Below are positions 52,239 through 63,026 of a stretch of DNA of 64,000 bases, piece by piece (the stretch's first letter is position 1; each line of letters opens with the position of its first letter). The stretch spans positions 20,737-84,736 of the forward strand of contig NZ_CANROA010000005.1 of NCBI RefSeq assembly GCF_947632095.1, read 5' to 3'. The notes under the pieces are model-generated. The model ran no database searches. It was not told the DNA's origin and saw only the letters and a list, made by a program, of their open reading frames with translations. The stretch is from an uncultured Microbacterium sp. GTDB lineage: Bacteria; Actinomycetota; Actinomycetes; Actinomycetales; Microbacteriaceae. Made by a program: the position numbers and the translations under genes.

Positions 52239-53414
52239 ATGCCCGATGCGCCCGCACCGCTGTCGCGACCGATCCTCGCGGGCATCGTCACGGCGCTCGT
52301 CGGTTTCACCAGCTCTTTCGCCGTCGTGCTCACCGGGCTCGCCGCGGTCGGCGCGACGTCGGCGCAGGCGACGAGCGGCCTGATCGCGCTCAGCGTCACG
52401 ATGGGCATCGCCTGCATCGTGCTGGCCGGCTGCTTCCGGATGCCGATCACCGTCGCCTGGTCGACGCCCGGCGCCGCGCTCCTCGCCGCGACCGGCGCCG
52501 TCGAGGGCGGATGGCCCGCCGCCGTCGGGGCGTTCATCCTCGTCGCGGCGCTCACCCTGCTCGCGGGCCTCTGGTCGGGTTTCGGCCGGGTGATCACCCG
52601 GATTCCGGCATCCATCGCGCAGGCCATGCTCGCCGGAGTCCTGCTGCCCCTTTGCCTCGCCCCGTTCCTCGGTCTCACCGAGAACCCCGCGGGCGTTCTG
52701 CCCGTTCTCCTCACCTGGCTGATCGCGGCCCGTTTCGCGCCGCGCTGGGCGGTGCCGCTGGCCTTCGTCGCCGCGACCGTCGTGATCGCGATCGCCCTCG
52801 CAGGCTCTGGCAAGAGCGTGGATGCTGCGCTGCTCGTGCCGCGTCTGGAATTCGTCGCCCCGACGTTCACCGCCGGAGCCGCCCTCGGCATCGCACTGCC
52901 GCTGTTCATCGTGACGATGGCCTCCCAGAATGTGCCGGGTGTGGCGATCATGCGCAGCTACGGGTACACGGTCCCCTGGCGTCCGGCGATGCTCGTGACA
53001 GGGATCGGCACCGCCCTGGGCGCCCCGGCCGGTGGTCACGGCATCAATCTCGCCGCGATCAGCGCGGCCCTCGCCGCAGCACCGGATGCCGACCCCGATC
53101 CGCGGCGACGCTGGGTCGCGGGAGTCACGACGGGCGGCGGATACCTGGTGCTCGGCGGATGCGCAGCAGCGTTCTCGGCGCTCGTGATCCTCGCCCCGGC
53201 TGCCGTGATCCCCGCGGTCGCCGGAGTGGCCCTCTTCGCCGCGTTCGGTGCGGCCATGCAGCAGGCGGTCGCGGATGCCGAGGAGCGGATGCCCGCCGTC
53301 GTCACTTTCCTCATCGCCGCATCCGGCCTCTCGATACTCGGAATCAGCGCGGCTTTCTGGGCGCTGGCCGCGGGCCTTCTCGTGCGCTTCGCGCTCCGGC
53401 GCTCGATCCGCTGA
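52239..53414 (+). CDS. BenE-family transporter (benzoate/H+ symporter-like, YdcO type)
   Basis: 391 aa, 12 predicted helices. ILAGIVTALVGFTSSFAVVL, TVAWSTPGAALLAATG, and PLFIVTMASQNVPGVAIMRS are BenE blocks; the last is the conserved TMASQN region. Later LVTGIGTALGAPAGGHGINL. Benzoate has been shown for some members only; no aromatic catabolic genes are nearby. Confidence 0.93.
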   Translation: MPDAPAPLSRPILAGIVTALVGFTSSFAVVLTGLAAVGATSAQATSGLIALSVTMGIACIVLAGCFRMPITVAWSTPGAALLAATGAVEGGWPAAVGAFILVAALTLLAGLWSGFGRVITRIPASIAQAMLAGVLLPLCLAPFLGLTENPAGVLPVLLTWLIAARFAPRWAVPLAFVAATVVIAIALAGSGKSVDAALLVPRLEFVAPTFTAGAALGIALPLFIVTMASQNVPGVAIMRSYGYTVPWRPAMLVTGIGTALGAPAGGHGINLAAISAALAAAPDADPDPRRRWVAGVTTGGGYLVLGGCAAAFSALVILAPAAVIPAVAGVALFAAFGAAMQQAVADAEERMPAVVTFLIAASGLSILGISAAFWALAAGLLVRFALRRSIR

Positions 53415-53496
53415 AGCGCCCTCCCCCGCAAGACGGACGCGAAGAATCCACCGGGCGGGGGATGGGGCGGCGCCGGCGATTCCGTAGCGTGGAGGT

Positions 53497-54393
53497 ATGA
53501 CCTCAGGAACCCTGCAACTGTCAGGAATCAGCAAGAGCTACGGCGAACGCCGGGTGCTCGACGACATCACCTTCCCGGTGGCCGCCGGACACCTCACCGG
53601 CTTCGTCGGCGGCAACGGCGCGGGCAAGACCACGACGATGCGCATCATCCTCGGACTGCTCACCTCGGATGGCGGCTCGGTGACGCTGGGCGGGCGCGAG
53701 CTGACGGCCGAGGCGCGACGCCAGTTCGGCTACATGCCCGAGGAGCGCGGGCTCTACCCGAAGATGAAGGTGCTCGAGCAGGTCACCTATTTCGCACGTC
53801 TGCACGGTTTCTCGAAGGCGGATGCCACGCAACGCGCCACCGCGCTGCTCACCGAACTCGGACTCGGCGAACGCCTCGGCGACAACATCGAGGCGCTGTC
53901 CCTGGGCAACCAGCAGCGCGCCCAGATCGCCGCATCGCTCGTTCACGATCCCGAAGTCCTGATCCTCGACGAACCGTTCTCGGGCCTGGACCCGCTGGCG
54001 GTCGAAACAGTGGCGGGCGTTCTGCAGGAGCGCGCGGCGCGCGGCGTCTCGGTGCTGTTCTCCTCGCACCAGCTCGACGTCGTCGAGCGCCTGTGCGATG
54101 ACCTCGTCATCATCGCGGGCGGCACGATCCGTGCGGCGGGCCCCCGGGAGCAGCTGCGCGAGCAGCACTCGGCTCCCCGCTGGGAACTGGAAACCGCAGC
54201 GGACCTCGGCTGGCTGCGCTCCGAGCCGGGTGTCAGCGTCGTGGACTTCGAGGGCGGCAGTGCCGTCTTCGATGCCGAATCCCCCGAGATCGCGCAGCGC
54301 GTGCTCCAGCGGGCACTCGCGGGCGGCGCCGTGAACCGCTTCGCCCCGCAGCATCCGACTCTTTCCCAGATCTTCAAGGAGGTCATCCAGTGA
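53497..54393 (+). CDS. ABC exporter ATPase (NatA-like)
   Basis: 298 aa, ATG with GTGGAGG upstream. Walker A GGNGAGKTTTMRIILG, Q-loop FGYMPEERGLYPKMKV, signature EALSLGNQQRAQIAASLVHD, Walker B VLILDEPFSGLDP and FSSHQLDVVERLCDD. The PEERGLYPKM segment is typical of the NatA branch. Overlaps its permease gene by 4 bp. Confidence 0.95.
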   Translation: MTSGTLQLSGISKSYGERRVLDDITFPVAAGHLTGFVGGNGAGKTTTMRIILGLLTSDGGSVTLGGRELTAEARRQFGYMPEERGLYPKMKVLEQVTYFARLHGFSKADATQRATALLTELGLGERLGDNIEALSLGNQQRAQIAASLVHDPEVLILDEPFSGLDPLAVETVAGVLQERAARGVSVLFSSHQLDVVERLCDDLVIIAGGTIRAAGPREQLREQHSAPRWELETAADLGWLRSEPGVSVVDFEGGSAVFDAESPEIAQRVLQRALAGGAVNRFAPQHPTLSQIFKEVIQ

Positions 54394-55487
54394 GCACCTC
54401 GACCCCGCCGACCCTGTCGACCGCGCAGGGCATCTGGCTCGTCGCCGAGCGCGAGATGAGCACCAAGCTGCGCAGCAAGGCATACATCATCTCGACCGTG
54501 ATCCTGCTGCTCATCGCCCTCGGGGGTGTGATCTGGGCAGGCATCGCCACGTCGAACCCCAGCAGCACGCCGATCGTGGCGACGGGGTCTGCGGCCTCCG
54601 CGCTCGAGGACGTTCCCGGTTACGAGGTGACCGCGGTCGCCGATCGGGACGCCGCGGAGCAGGCCGTCCGCGACGGCGATGCCGACGCGGCGCTCGTCGA
54701 GGACGCCTCCTCCCCCACCGGCGTCACGATCATCGCGGAGTCGTCGACGCCGACGCAGCTGATGCTCATGCTGTCGGAGACTCCGCAGGTGGAGCTGCTC
54801 GCCGAGGACGGCGATGACGGCGGTCTGCGCTACCTGCTGGGCCTGGGCTTCGGCCTCGTGTTCATGATGTCGGCGCTGTCGTTCGGCACACCGATCACGA
54901 CGAGCGTCGTCGAGGAGAAGCAGACCCGTGTGGTCGAGATCCTGCTGTCGGCGATCCCGGCACGCGTGCTGCTGGCGGGCAAGGTCATCGGCAACACGAT
55001 CCTCGCGATCTCGCAGATCATCCTGCTCGTCGCCGTCGGCACGATCGGACTGATCGTGACCGGTCAGGCCGAGGTCCTGCAGCTGCTGGGCGCCCCGGTC
55101 GTCTGGTTCGCAGCATTCTTCCTGTTCGGCTTCGTGCTGCTGTCGGCGATGTTCGCCGCGGCCGGCGCCCTGGTCTCGCGCCAGGAGGATGTCGGCGCGA
55201 CCCTGACCCCGGTGATGTATCTGACGATGATCCCGTACTTCCTGGTGATCTTCTTCGGCGAGAACCCCGTCGTGATGACCGTGCTGTCGTATGTACCGTT
55301 CTCGGCTCCCGTGGGCATGCCGATCCGGTTGTTCTTCGACGAGGCCGCGTGGTGGGAGCCGCTGCTGTCGATGGCGATCATGCTCGCCGCCTGCGCGATC
55401 GTCATCGCGCTCGGCGCGAAGATCTACGAGAATTCGCTGCTGAAGATGGGCGCGCGGGTGAAGTTCCGCGATGCGCTGAAGGGCTGA
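54390..55487 (+). CDS. ABC exporter permease (NatB-like, ABC2 type)
   Basis: 365 aa, GTG start. N-terminal cytoplasmic WLVAEREMSTKLRSKAYIIS, one helix, an extracytoplasmic domain (VPGYEVTAVADRDAAEQAVR), then five helices, with SVVEEKQTRVVEILLSAIPA between them as in NatB. Forms an ATP-driven exporter with the gene product before it; sodium is the known substrate of the founding member, not shown here. Confidence 0.93.
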   Translation: MSTSTPPTLSTAQGIWLVAEREMSTKLRSKAYIISTVILLLIALGGVIWAGIATSNPSSTPIVATGSAASALEDVPGYEVTAVADRDAAEQAVRDGDADAALVEDASSPTGVTIIAESSTPTQLMLMLSETPQVELLAEDGDDGGLRYLLGLGFGLVFMMSALSFGTPITTSVVEEKQTRVVEILLSAIPARVLLAGKVIGNTILAISQIILLVAVGTIGLIVTGQAEVLQLLGAPVVWFAAFFLFGFVLLSAMFAAAGALVSRQEDVGATLTPVMYLTMIPYFLVIFFGENPVVMTVLSYVPFSAPVGMPIRLFFDEAAWWEPLLSMAIMLAACAIVIALGAKIYENSLLKMGARVKFRDALKG

Positions 55488-55647
55488 TCGGGCGATTGCA
55501 ACCGGAGAGGGTTCTCTGAATTCTCCCCAGCTCGGGAAACCTTCACCGGATGCACGCCGATGGGCATTAGCATGGCGCGGTACTGAATTGTTTTGGCTGC
55601 ACGATGGACGAGGGGGTCCGCACCGGCACCGACCCCCGAAAGGCACC

Positions 55648-56235
55648 ATGAGCACGTCCGTCATCGAGCGCACCGCTTCGACCTCCGTCCCTGTCATCTC
55701 CGCCATCGCCGAGCGTTGGAGTCCCCGCGCTTTCGACGCCGAGACCACGATCGACGAGGACAAGCTGGCCGCCGCGCTCGAAGCCGCCCGTTGGGCGCCG
55801 TCCGCGTACAACAGCCAGCCCTGGCGCTTCGCCGTGGCCCGTCGCGGCACCGATCTGCACACGGCCGTCAGCGCGACCCTGGTCAGCTTCAACCAGATGT
55901 GGGCTCCCGCGGCCTCGGCGCTGGTCGTCGCGATCGCCGAGACGGCGGCTGCCGACGGCACCCCGATCAGCCACGCCGCCTACGACCTGGGTCAGGCCGT
56001 CGCCGGCTTCTCCGTCCAGGCGCAGGAGGAGGGGCTCGCCGTTCACCAGATGAGCGGTCTCGACGCCGCCGCCCTCGCTCAGGTTCTCGAGCTGGAGGAG
56101 CGCTTCGTGCCGTTCACCGTCATCGCGGTCGGCGACCTGGGCGACGCTTCGGCTCTGCCGGAGGCCCTGCAGGAGCGCGAGAACGCTCCGCGCGAGCGCC
56201 GCCCGCTCACCGAGACCGTGATCGCGAACGCCTGA
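55648..56235 (+). CDS. Nitroreductase-family flavoprotein
   Basis: 195 aa, ATG 55648 after GAAAGG. RWSPRAFDAETTIDEDKLAA is the FMN-binding start (RWSPRAF), then EAARWAPSAYNSQPWRFAV (xxPSxxNxQPWxF), and AAYDLGQAVAGFSVQAQEEG. It reduces nitro compounds or dihydro-type substrates with NAD(P)H; substrate unknown. Alone after the exporter pair. Confidence 0.94.
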   Translation: MSTSVIERTASTSVPVISAIAERWSPRAFDAETTIDEDKLAAALEAARWAPSAYNSQPWRFAVARRGTDLHTAVSATLVSFNQMWAPAASALVVAIAETAAADGTPISHAAYDLGQAVAGFSVQAQEEGLAVHQMSGLDAAALAQVLELEERFVPFTVIAVGDLGDASALPEALQERENAPRERRPLTETVIANA

Positions 56236-56242
56236 TCTCGCG

Positions 56243-56280
56243 GGTGCCGGCTCCCCTCGCGATGGGCGGGAGCCGGCGCC
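56243..56280. terminator. Hairpin between nitroreductase and RecQ genes
   Basis: 13-bp stem with one G-T pair, GGTGCCGGCTCCC arm, between convergent genes. Confidence 0.75.
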
Positions 56281-58383
56281 TCACCCTCGCAGCGCGAGGG
56301 CGAAAGGCAACACGGCCGTGGCGCCCGACTGCCGAAGAGTCCGCGCCGCCACCGTCAGCGTCCATCGACTGTCGACCTGGTCGTCGACGAGCAGCACGGG
56401 GCAGGGCGGGATATCGAGGTGGTCGGCGCTGAACCGACCCCAGACGCCCGCGAGCCGGAATACGCTGTTGCCACCGGGTTGCCCGGACGGACCGCCATTG
56501 ACCGGGGCCAACGCGCCGAGGTAGGGCAGCCGGCCGATCCCGGCGATGCCCTGGGCCAGGGAGTCGACGAGTTCGGGCCGCGAGCGCGACGGCATCGCGA
56601 CGACGGCGACCGGGCGCTCGGCCCAGCCCCACCCGGCGAGCACGCGCACGCAGGCGTCGAGCATGGGTGCCGGCACCGGGCCGTCAGATGCTCCCGCGGC
56701 GAACAGCGTGCGCAATGAGCCTCCCCAGCCGAGGTCGGTGAGCCGGGCCAGCGCCCGCCCCTCGTCCGCCTGTTCCCCGGCCGGGATGCGCCCCTTCACC
56801 GGTACGTCGAGCCGGTCGGCGCCCGTGGGCCACATGCGCCGCGGCTCGATCGCGACGCCGGCGCGGTCGAGGGAGTCGGATGCTGCGGCAGACGATGTCG
56901 TGGAGACGCCGCTGTCGAACCAGATGCCCGCGCAATTGTCGCAGCGTCCGCACGGAGCAGCCGTCGTGTCGTCGAGCGTGCGCTGCAGGAACTCCATACG
57001 GCAGCCGCGGGTCTGCTCGTAGTCGAGCATGTGCTGCTGCTCGGCCCGGCGCTCGGCGGCGATGCGCTCATAGCGTTCGCGGTCGTAGACCCAGTCGGCG
57101 CCGGTGGATACCCAGCCGCCCTGCACCCGCTGCACGGCGCCGTCGACGTCGAGGACCTTGAGCAGGAGCTCGAGCGGGGTGCGGCGGATGTCGACGAGCG
57201 CTTCGAGCGCCGGGGTCGACAGGGGCTGGTCGCCGAGGGCGGACAGCACTCGCATCGCCCGTTCCTTGTCGGGCATCGAGGCGGTGGCGAAGTAGTGCCA
57301 GATGTCGCGGTCTTCGACGCCGGGCAGCAGCAGCACATCGGCGTTGTCGCTCGCACGGCCGGCACGGCCGACCTGCTGGTAGTAGGCCACGGGCGATGAG
57401 GGTGCGCCGAGGTGCAGCACGAAGCCGAGGTCGGGTTTGTCGAACCCCATGCCGAGCGCGCTCGTCGCGATGAGCGCCTTGACCTCGTTGCGTTTGAGCA
57501 TGCCCTCGGACTCGGCGCGCTCATCGGCGTCGGTCTGCCCCGTGTATGCGCGCACCTCGTGCCCGTGCTCGCGCAGCAGCCGGGCGGTGTCGACGGCGGC
57601 CGCGACCGTGAGCGTGTAGATGATGCCCGAGCCGGGCAGGTCGTCGAGGTGGCTGAGCAGCCAGGCCAGGCGGCTCTTCGCATCGGGCAGGCTCAGGACG
57701 CCGAGTCGCAGGGACGCCCGGGCCAGGGGGCCGCGGATCGTGAGCACCTCACTCGCCCCGCCCAGCTGCTCCTCGATGTCGGCGACGACACGGCTGTTGG
57801 CCGTGGCGGTCGTCGCGAGCACGGGGACTCCGGCGGGCATCTGAGCGATGAGGTCGCGCAGGCGCCGGTAGTCGGGACGGAAGTCGTGGCCCCAGTCGCT
57901 GATGCAGTGCGCCTCGTCGACGACGAGCATGCCGATGCGTCGTACGAGTTCGGGTAGCCGCTGCTCGCGGAAGGCGGGGTTGTTCAGCCGCTCGGGAGAG
58001 ACCAGCAGCACGTCGACCTCATCGCGGTCGAGTTGGGCGAGCACGTCGTCCCACTCGTGCGCATTGGTCGAGTTGATCGAGACGGCGCGAACACCGGCGC
58101 GCTCGGCTGCGGAGATCTGGTCGCGCATGAGCGCGAGCAGCGGCGAGACGAGCACGGTGGGCCCGGCGCCCTGGCTGCGCAGCAGCGCCGTGGCCACGAA
58201 GTAGACCGCCGACTTGCCCCATCCGGTGCGCTGCACGACGAGCGCGCGGCGCCGACCGCCGACGAGCGCCTCGATCGCCTCGAACTGCCCGTCGTGGAAG
58301 CCGGCGTCGTCGCGCCCGACGAGTTCGCGCAGCGCCGCGAGGGCGGCCTCATGAGCCGAGGTGGTCGAGGGTTCTGCGGTCAT
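56281..58383 (-). CDS. RecQ-type DNA helicase fused to a C-terminal phosphoribosyltransferase-like domain
   Basis: 700 aa, ATG 58383. Helicase motifs: I VVQRTGWGKSAVYFVA, Ia VSPLLALMRDQ, II VVDEAHCISDWGHDFRPDY (DEAH), III ATTATANSRV, V IATSALGMGFDKPDLGFVLH, VI YQQVGRAGRASD. A zinc-binding set CRMEFLQRTL...CGRCDNC follows. From about residue 560 the sequence changes: the end has VLLVDDQVDSRWTLTVAART, a PRPP-loop-like strand with paired Asp as in ComF/PRTases. The core RecQ part is sound; the added domain is degenerate in its TG part. Confidence 0.92.
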   Translation of the reverse strand: MTAEPSTTSAHEAALAALRELVGRDDAGFHDGQFEAIEALVGGRRRALVVQRTGWGKSAVYFVATALLRSQGAGPTVLVSPLLALMRDQISAAERAGVRAVSINSTNAHEWDDVLAQLDRDEVDVLLVSPERLNNPAFREQRLPELVRRIGMLVVDEAHCISDWGHDFRPDYRRLRDLIAQMPAGVPVLATTATANSRVVADIEEQLGGASEVLTIRGPLARASLRLGVLSLPDAKSRLAWLLSHLDDLPGSGIIYTLTVAAAVDTARLLREHGHEVRAYTGQTDADERAESEGMLKRNEVKALIATSALGMGFDKPDLGFVLHLGAPSSPVAYYQQVGRAGRASDNADVLLLPGVEDRDIWHYFATASMPDKERAMRVLSALGDQPLSTPALEALVDIRRTPLELLLKVLDVDGAVQRVQGGWVSTGADWVYDRERYERIAAERRAEQQHMLDYEQTRGCRMEFLQRTLDDTTAAPCGRCDNCAGIWFDSGVSTTSSAAASDSLDRAGVAIEPRRMWPTGADRLDVPVKGRIPAGEQADEGRALARLTDLGWGGSLRTLFAAGASDGPVPAPMLDACVRVLAGWGWAERPVAVVAMPSRSRPELVDSLAQGIAGIGRLPYLGALAPVNGGPSGQPGGNSVFRLAGVWGRFSADHLDIPPCPVLLVDDQVDSRWTLTVAARTLRQSGATAVLPFALALRG

Positions 58384-58411
58384 GCTTCCAGCCTGCCGCA
58401 GGCATCCGACA

Positions 58412-58984
58412 TCAGGAGAATCCGGGCGGAGGCGGCGGGGGCCCGGGCGTGGACGGCGGCTTCGGCGCGTAGGGGTCCGCCACCGGGGCGCGCGGGGCGA
58501 AGGGATGCTGCGGGAGCGGTGCTGCGGGTGCGAGCATCGCCCTGCGCCCGACGACGATGCCGATCACGGCACAGACGATGGCGGCGATCCAGCCGCCGAT
58601 CATGATGATCCCGAACGCGATGAACAGCGTCTCGTTGAGGTCCTGGGCCATTCCCCAGGCTGTGAGCACCGAGCCGCCGCTGTCGCCGCGGTCTCCGACG
58701 TCGACGAGTGTGAAGGCGAGGCCGAGCACCGCCGCCCACGCGACCCAGCTGGCGATGTTGTACGCCATGCGCGTCGATTTCAGGGCGCGCGCCTCACGGT
58801 CGAAGGCGGTGAGCACGGGAGGGATGTACAGCGCGATCGTCAGGATCGGACCGAGGATGACGCCGAACACGAGGAACCACCCCGGGGGGCCGCCGAAGAG
58901 CAATCGCCCGTAGAACAGCATCACCGGGAGCACTGCCGGGGCGATCCACTGGAAGACGCGCACGAACCGACCGGAGAATCTCAT
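58412..58984 (-). CDS. Membrane protein of unknown function, 190 aa
   Basis: ATG 58984. Four hydrophobic segments: WIAPAVLPVMLFYGRLLFG, FLVFGVILGPILTIALYIP, IASWVAWAAVLGLAFTLV and IAFGIIMIGGWIAAIVCAVI. The tail is Pro-rich (PSTPGPPPPPPGFS). No family is recognised. It stands between clpB and recQ on the same strand, 28 bp before recQ. Confidence 0.72.
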   Translation of the reverse strand: MRFSGRFVRVFQWIAPAVLPVMLFYGRLLFGGPPGWFLVFGVILGPILTIALYIPPVLTAFDREARALKSTRMAYNIASWVAWAAVLGLAFTLVDVGDRGDSGGSVLTAWGMAQDLNETLFIAFGIIMIGGWIAAIVCAVIGIVVGRRAMLAPAAPLPQHPFAPRAPVADPYAPKPPSTPGPPPPPPGFS

Positions 58985-59007
58985 GCCCCGAGGGTAGCGG
59001 CAACGGC

Positions 59008-59041
59008 CGAGGCGCCGCGGGATCGATCCCGCGGCGCCTCG
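59008..59041 (-). terminator. Terminator after clpB
   Basis: A 34-bp perfect palindrome centred on GATCGATC lies 22 bp past the clpB stop. Confidence 0.8.
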
Positions 59042-59062
59042 TTTCTGTGGCTTCCGATGCGC

Positions 59063-61198
<2,136 letters not shown>

Positions 61199-61225
61199 CG
61201 GCTCCTCCTGGAGGTCTCCTTAAAA

Positions 61226-61246
61226 GTTGAGTGGTAGTGACTCAAG
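61226..61246 (-). promoter_or_regulatory. HAIR element (HspR site) in the clpB promoter
   Basis: On the minus strand CTTGAGT, seven bases, ACTCAAC: the HspR-associated inverted repeat CTTGAGT-N7-ACTCAAG with one mismatch, 28 bp before the clpB start. TTGAGT may be the -35 box and TAAGGA, 17 bp further on, the -10. HspR itself is not in the window. Confidence 0.85.
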
Positions 61247-61318
61247 TTTAGCGGAGGGTGTGGCGGGATGGCAAGGGTTCGCCGTTTGGTTATGGTGGGG
61301 CTCACAAGGGGGTCTCCT

Positions 61319-61951
61319 ATGTCGTCGCCTGCGCACTCTCAGAGCCGTCAACGTCTCATGCACATCATCGGCTTCATCGCCATCATCGCCGTCTGCATCG
61401 TGGTCATCTGGCTCGATATCGCCACCGGGCTCTGGCAGCAGGCCGTGATCCTCTCCGGCATCGCGGCCGGCGTGCTGACGTTCCTCCTCACCTCGCTGTT
61501 CATCGAACGGTGGATGAACGCAGCCGCCCACAAGCGCTGGCTGCCCGTCACCCGCCTCGCCCTCATCGACATGCTGCACGCGCTCGCCGACGAGGAGCAC
61601 AGCCACATCGCCCGCGGCCGCATCGTGACGCGCACGATCGACGTCTCCGGCGGCCCCGAGGGAGTGCTGCACAGCATCCATGCGGAGCGGCGCGCGATCA
61701 GCCACGCCCTCGCCCGATGGACCGGCTTCCTCGCCGCGAGCGCCGACGTGCAGCCCCTCATGGATCACGTCGCAGAACTGGCCCTCCTGCTGGATGCCGC
61801 ACAGGACGCCGTGCTCGCAGCCGATGAGCACCCGACGGATGCCGGTGCCACCGCACGCATGCATGCCGCCGTGTCCGCGGTCGACACCTCGATCGCCGCA
61901 GCTGCCGGCGAGATCCAGGAGGCGCTGTCCCGCATGCGCTCCACCACCTGA
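61319..61951 (+). CDS. Membrane protein with long cytoplasmic helical domain, 210 aa
   Basis: ATG 61319. Two helices in the first 65 residues (IIGFIAIIAVCIVVIWLDIA and AVILSGIAAGVLTFLLTSLF), then a soluble helical part with HALADEEHSHIARGRIV and many Ala-rich helices up to the end. No family recognised. Its promoter region abuts that of clpB but the two have no evident joint function. Confidence 0.72.
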   Translation: MSSPAHSQSRQRLMHIIGFIAIIAVCIVVIWLDIATGLWQQAVILSGIAAGVLTFLLTSLFIERWMNAAAHKRWLPVTRLALIDMLHALADEEHSHIARGRIVTRTIDVSGGPEGVLHSIHAERRAISHALARWTGFLAASADVQPLMDHVAELALLLDAAQDAVLAADEHPTDAGATARMHAAVSAVDTSIAAAAGEIQEALSRMRSTT

Positions 61952-61970
61952 CCGACCAGCACCGGCCGTA

Positions 61971-62891
61971 TCAGCGATGCCCGCCCGGAGCATCGCCCCA
62001 GTGGATTCCGAGCGCGCCCGGCCCCCAGGGCGCACGCACCACATTCGCTGCGCCGCCCTGTCCGAGCGGGAACGGCGTGACATCCAGCGCTTCTCCGGGC
62101 TGGTCATCGACGAGGTTGCACCAGCCTGGAAGCGCATCAGGGGTGAACCGCACCCACAGCAGCAGCTCTCGGATGGATCGAGCCGCACCGTGGCCGACCT
62201 CTCGCACGGGCGGCCCGTCTGCGGGAAACTCGACGCGCGTCTCGAGCATGACGGTGTCTCCCGGGGTCAACGGCTGATCCAGTTCGACGACTGCGCCGAA
62301 CACGCGACCGCTGGAGTGGGCCGCGGTCTGCGCGATCCTCCCACCGCTGACGGCGTGGAAGGTGGGCGCGGTGCCCGACGCCCAGGGCATCACCTCGAGG
62401 ATCGGGATCGCCGTGACGACCCCCGTCGTCGACTGCAGCAGCGAGCGCGTCGCCCGCTGGGTCACCCCGAGGCCTGGGCCGACATCGGCGACGACCTGCG
62501 TCGTCAGCTCACGGGTGCGCAGGGGCCGCTCCAGAGGGAACTCCGCCAGCACCTCTTCCACCGCGGCGCCCAACTGCTCGTCGCCCCAGGGGAACTCGAC
62601 TTCGCCGACACGGCCCGTGCGCCGACTCGGTCCGATCAGTCCGGTCAGTGCGCCCGACGGCATCCCGAGCGCCTGCTCCAGCGCCTCGACGGCCTCGCGC
62701 GAGCGCTCCCCCTCGGGCATGCGCGCTCCCGATCGCCAAGAGCTGAGAGTGGCCACCGAGACCGGAGCACCCTGTGCGGCGATCGCATCGTGCACCCAGG
62801 TCAGCGTGACGCCGCGCACCTCGATGCCGCGCCGCAGCGCCTGCGCGAACGGATGCGTATACGACTTGACGTTCTGCTTCTTGACGGCCAC
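61971..62891 (-). CDS. Xre-like helix-turn-helix protein with unknown C-terminal domain
   Basis: 306 aa, GTG start. The first 85 residues resemble a Cro/Xre HTH: FAQALRRGIEVRGVTLTWVH, APVSVATLSSWRSGARMPE, and REAVEALEQALGMPSGALTG. The remaining 200 residues are beta-rich with VVELDQPLTPGDTVMLETRV and RELLLWVRFTPDALPGWCNL; I recognise no known fold. Possibly a sensor or regulator. Divergent from the helical-repeat gene, 135 bp apart. Confidence 0.75.
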   Translation of the reverse strand: MAVKKQNVKSYTHPFAQALRRGIEVRGVTLTWVHDAIAAQGAPVSVATLSSWRSGARMPEGERSREAVEALEQALGMPSGALTGLIGPSRRTGRVGEVEFPWGDEQLGAAVEEVLAEFPLERPLRTRELTTQVVADVGPGLGVTQRATRSLLQSTTGVVTAIPILEVMPWASGTAPTFHAVSGGRIAQTAAHSSGRVFGAVVELDQPLTPGDTVMLETRVEFPADGPPVREVGHGAARSIRELLLWVRFTPDALPGWCNLVDDQPGEALDVTPFPLGQGGAANVVRAPWGPGALGIHWGDAPGGHR

Positions 62892-63026
62892 GGGCGTCCC
62901 TCCGACACGGTGCTCACATCTCGTCTGAGACTAGCGCCCGGCACGCCTCGGACGACTTCACATATCTCCGTGTTGATGCGTATCGATTCGGGCGCATCGC
63001 CCCGACCCCGTGGCTACATTGACGCC

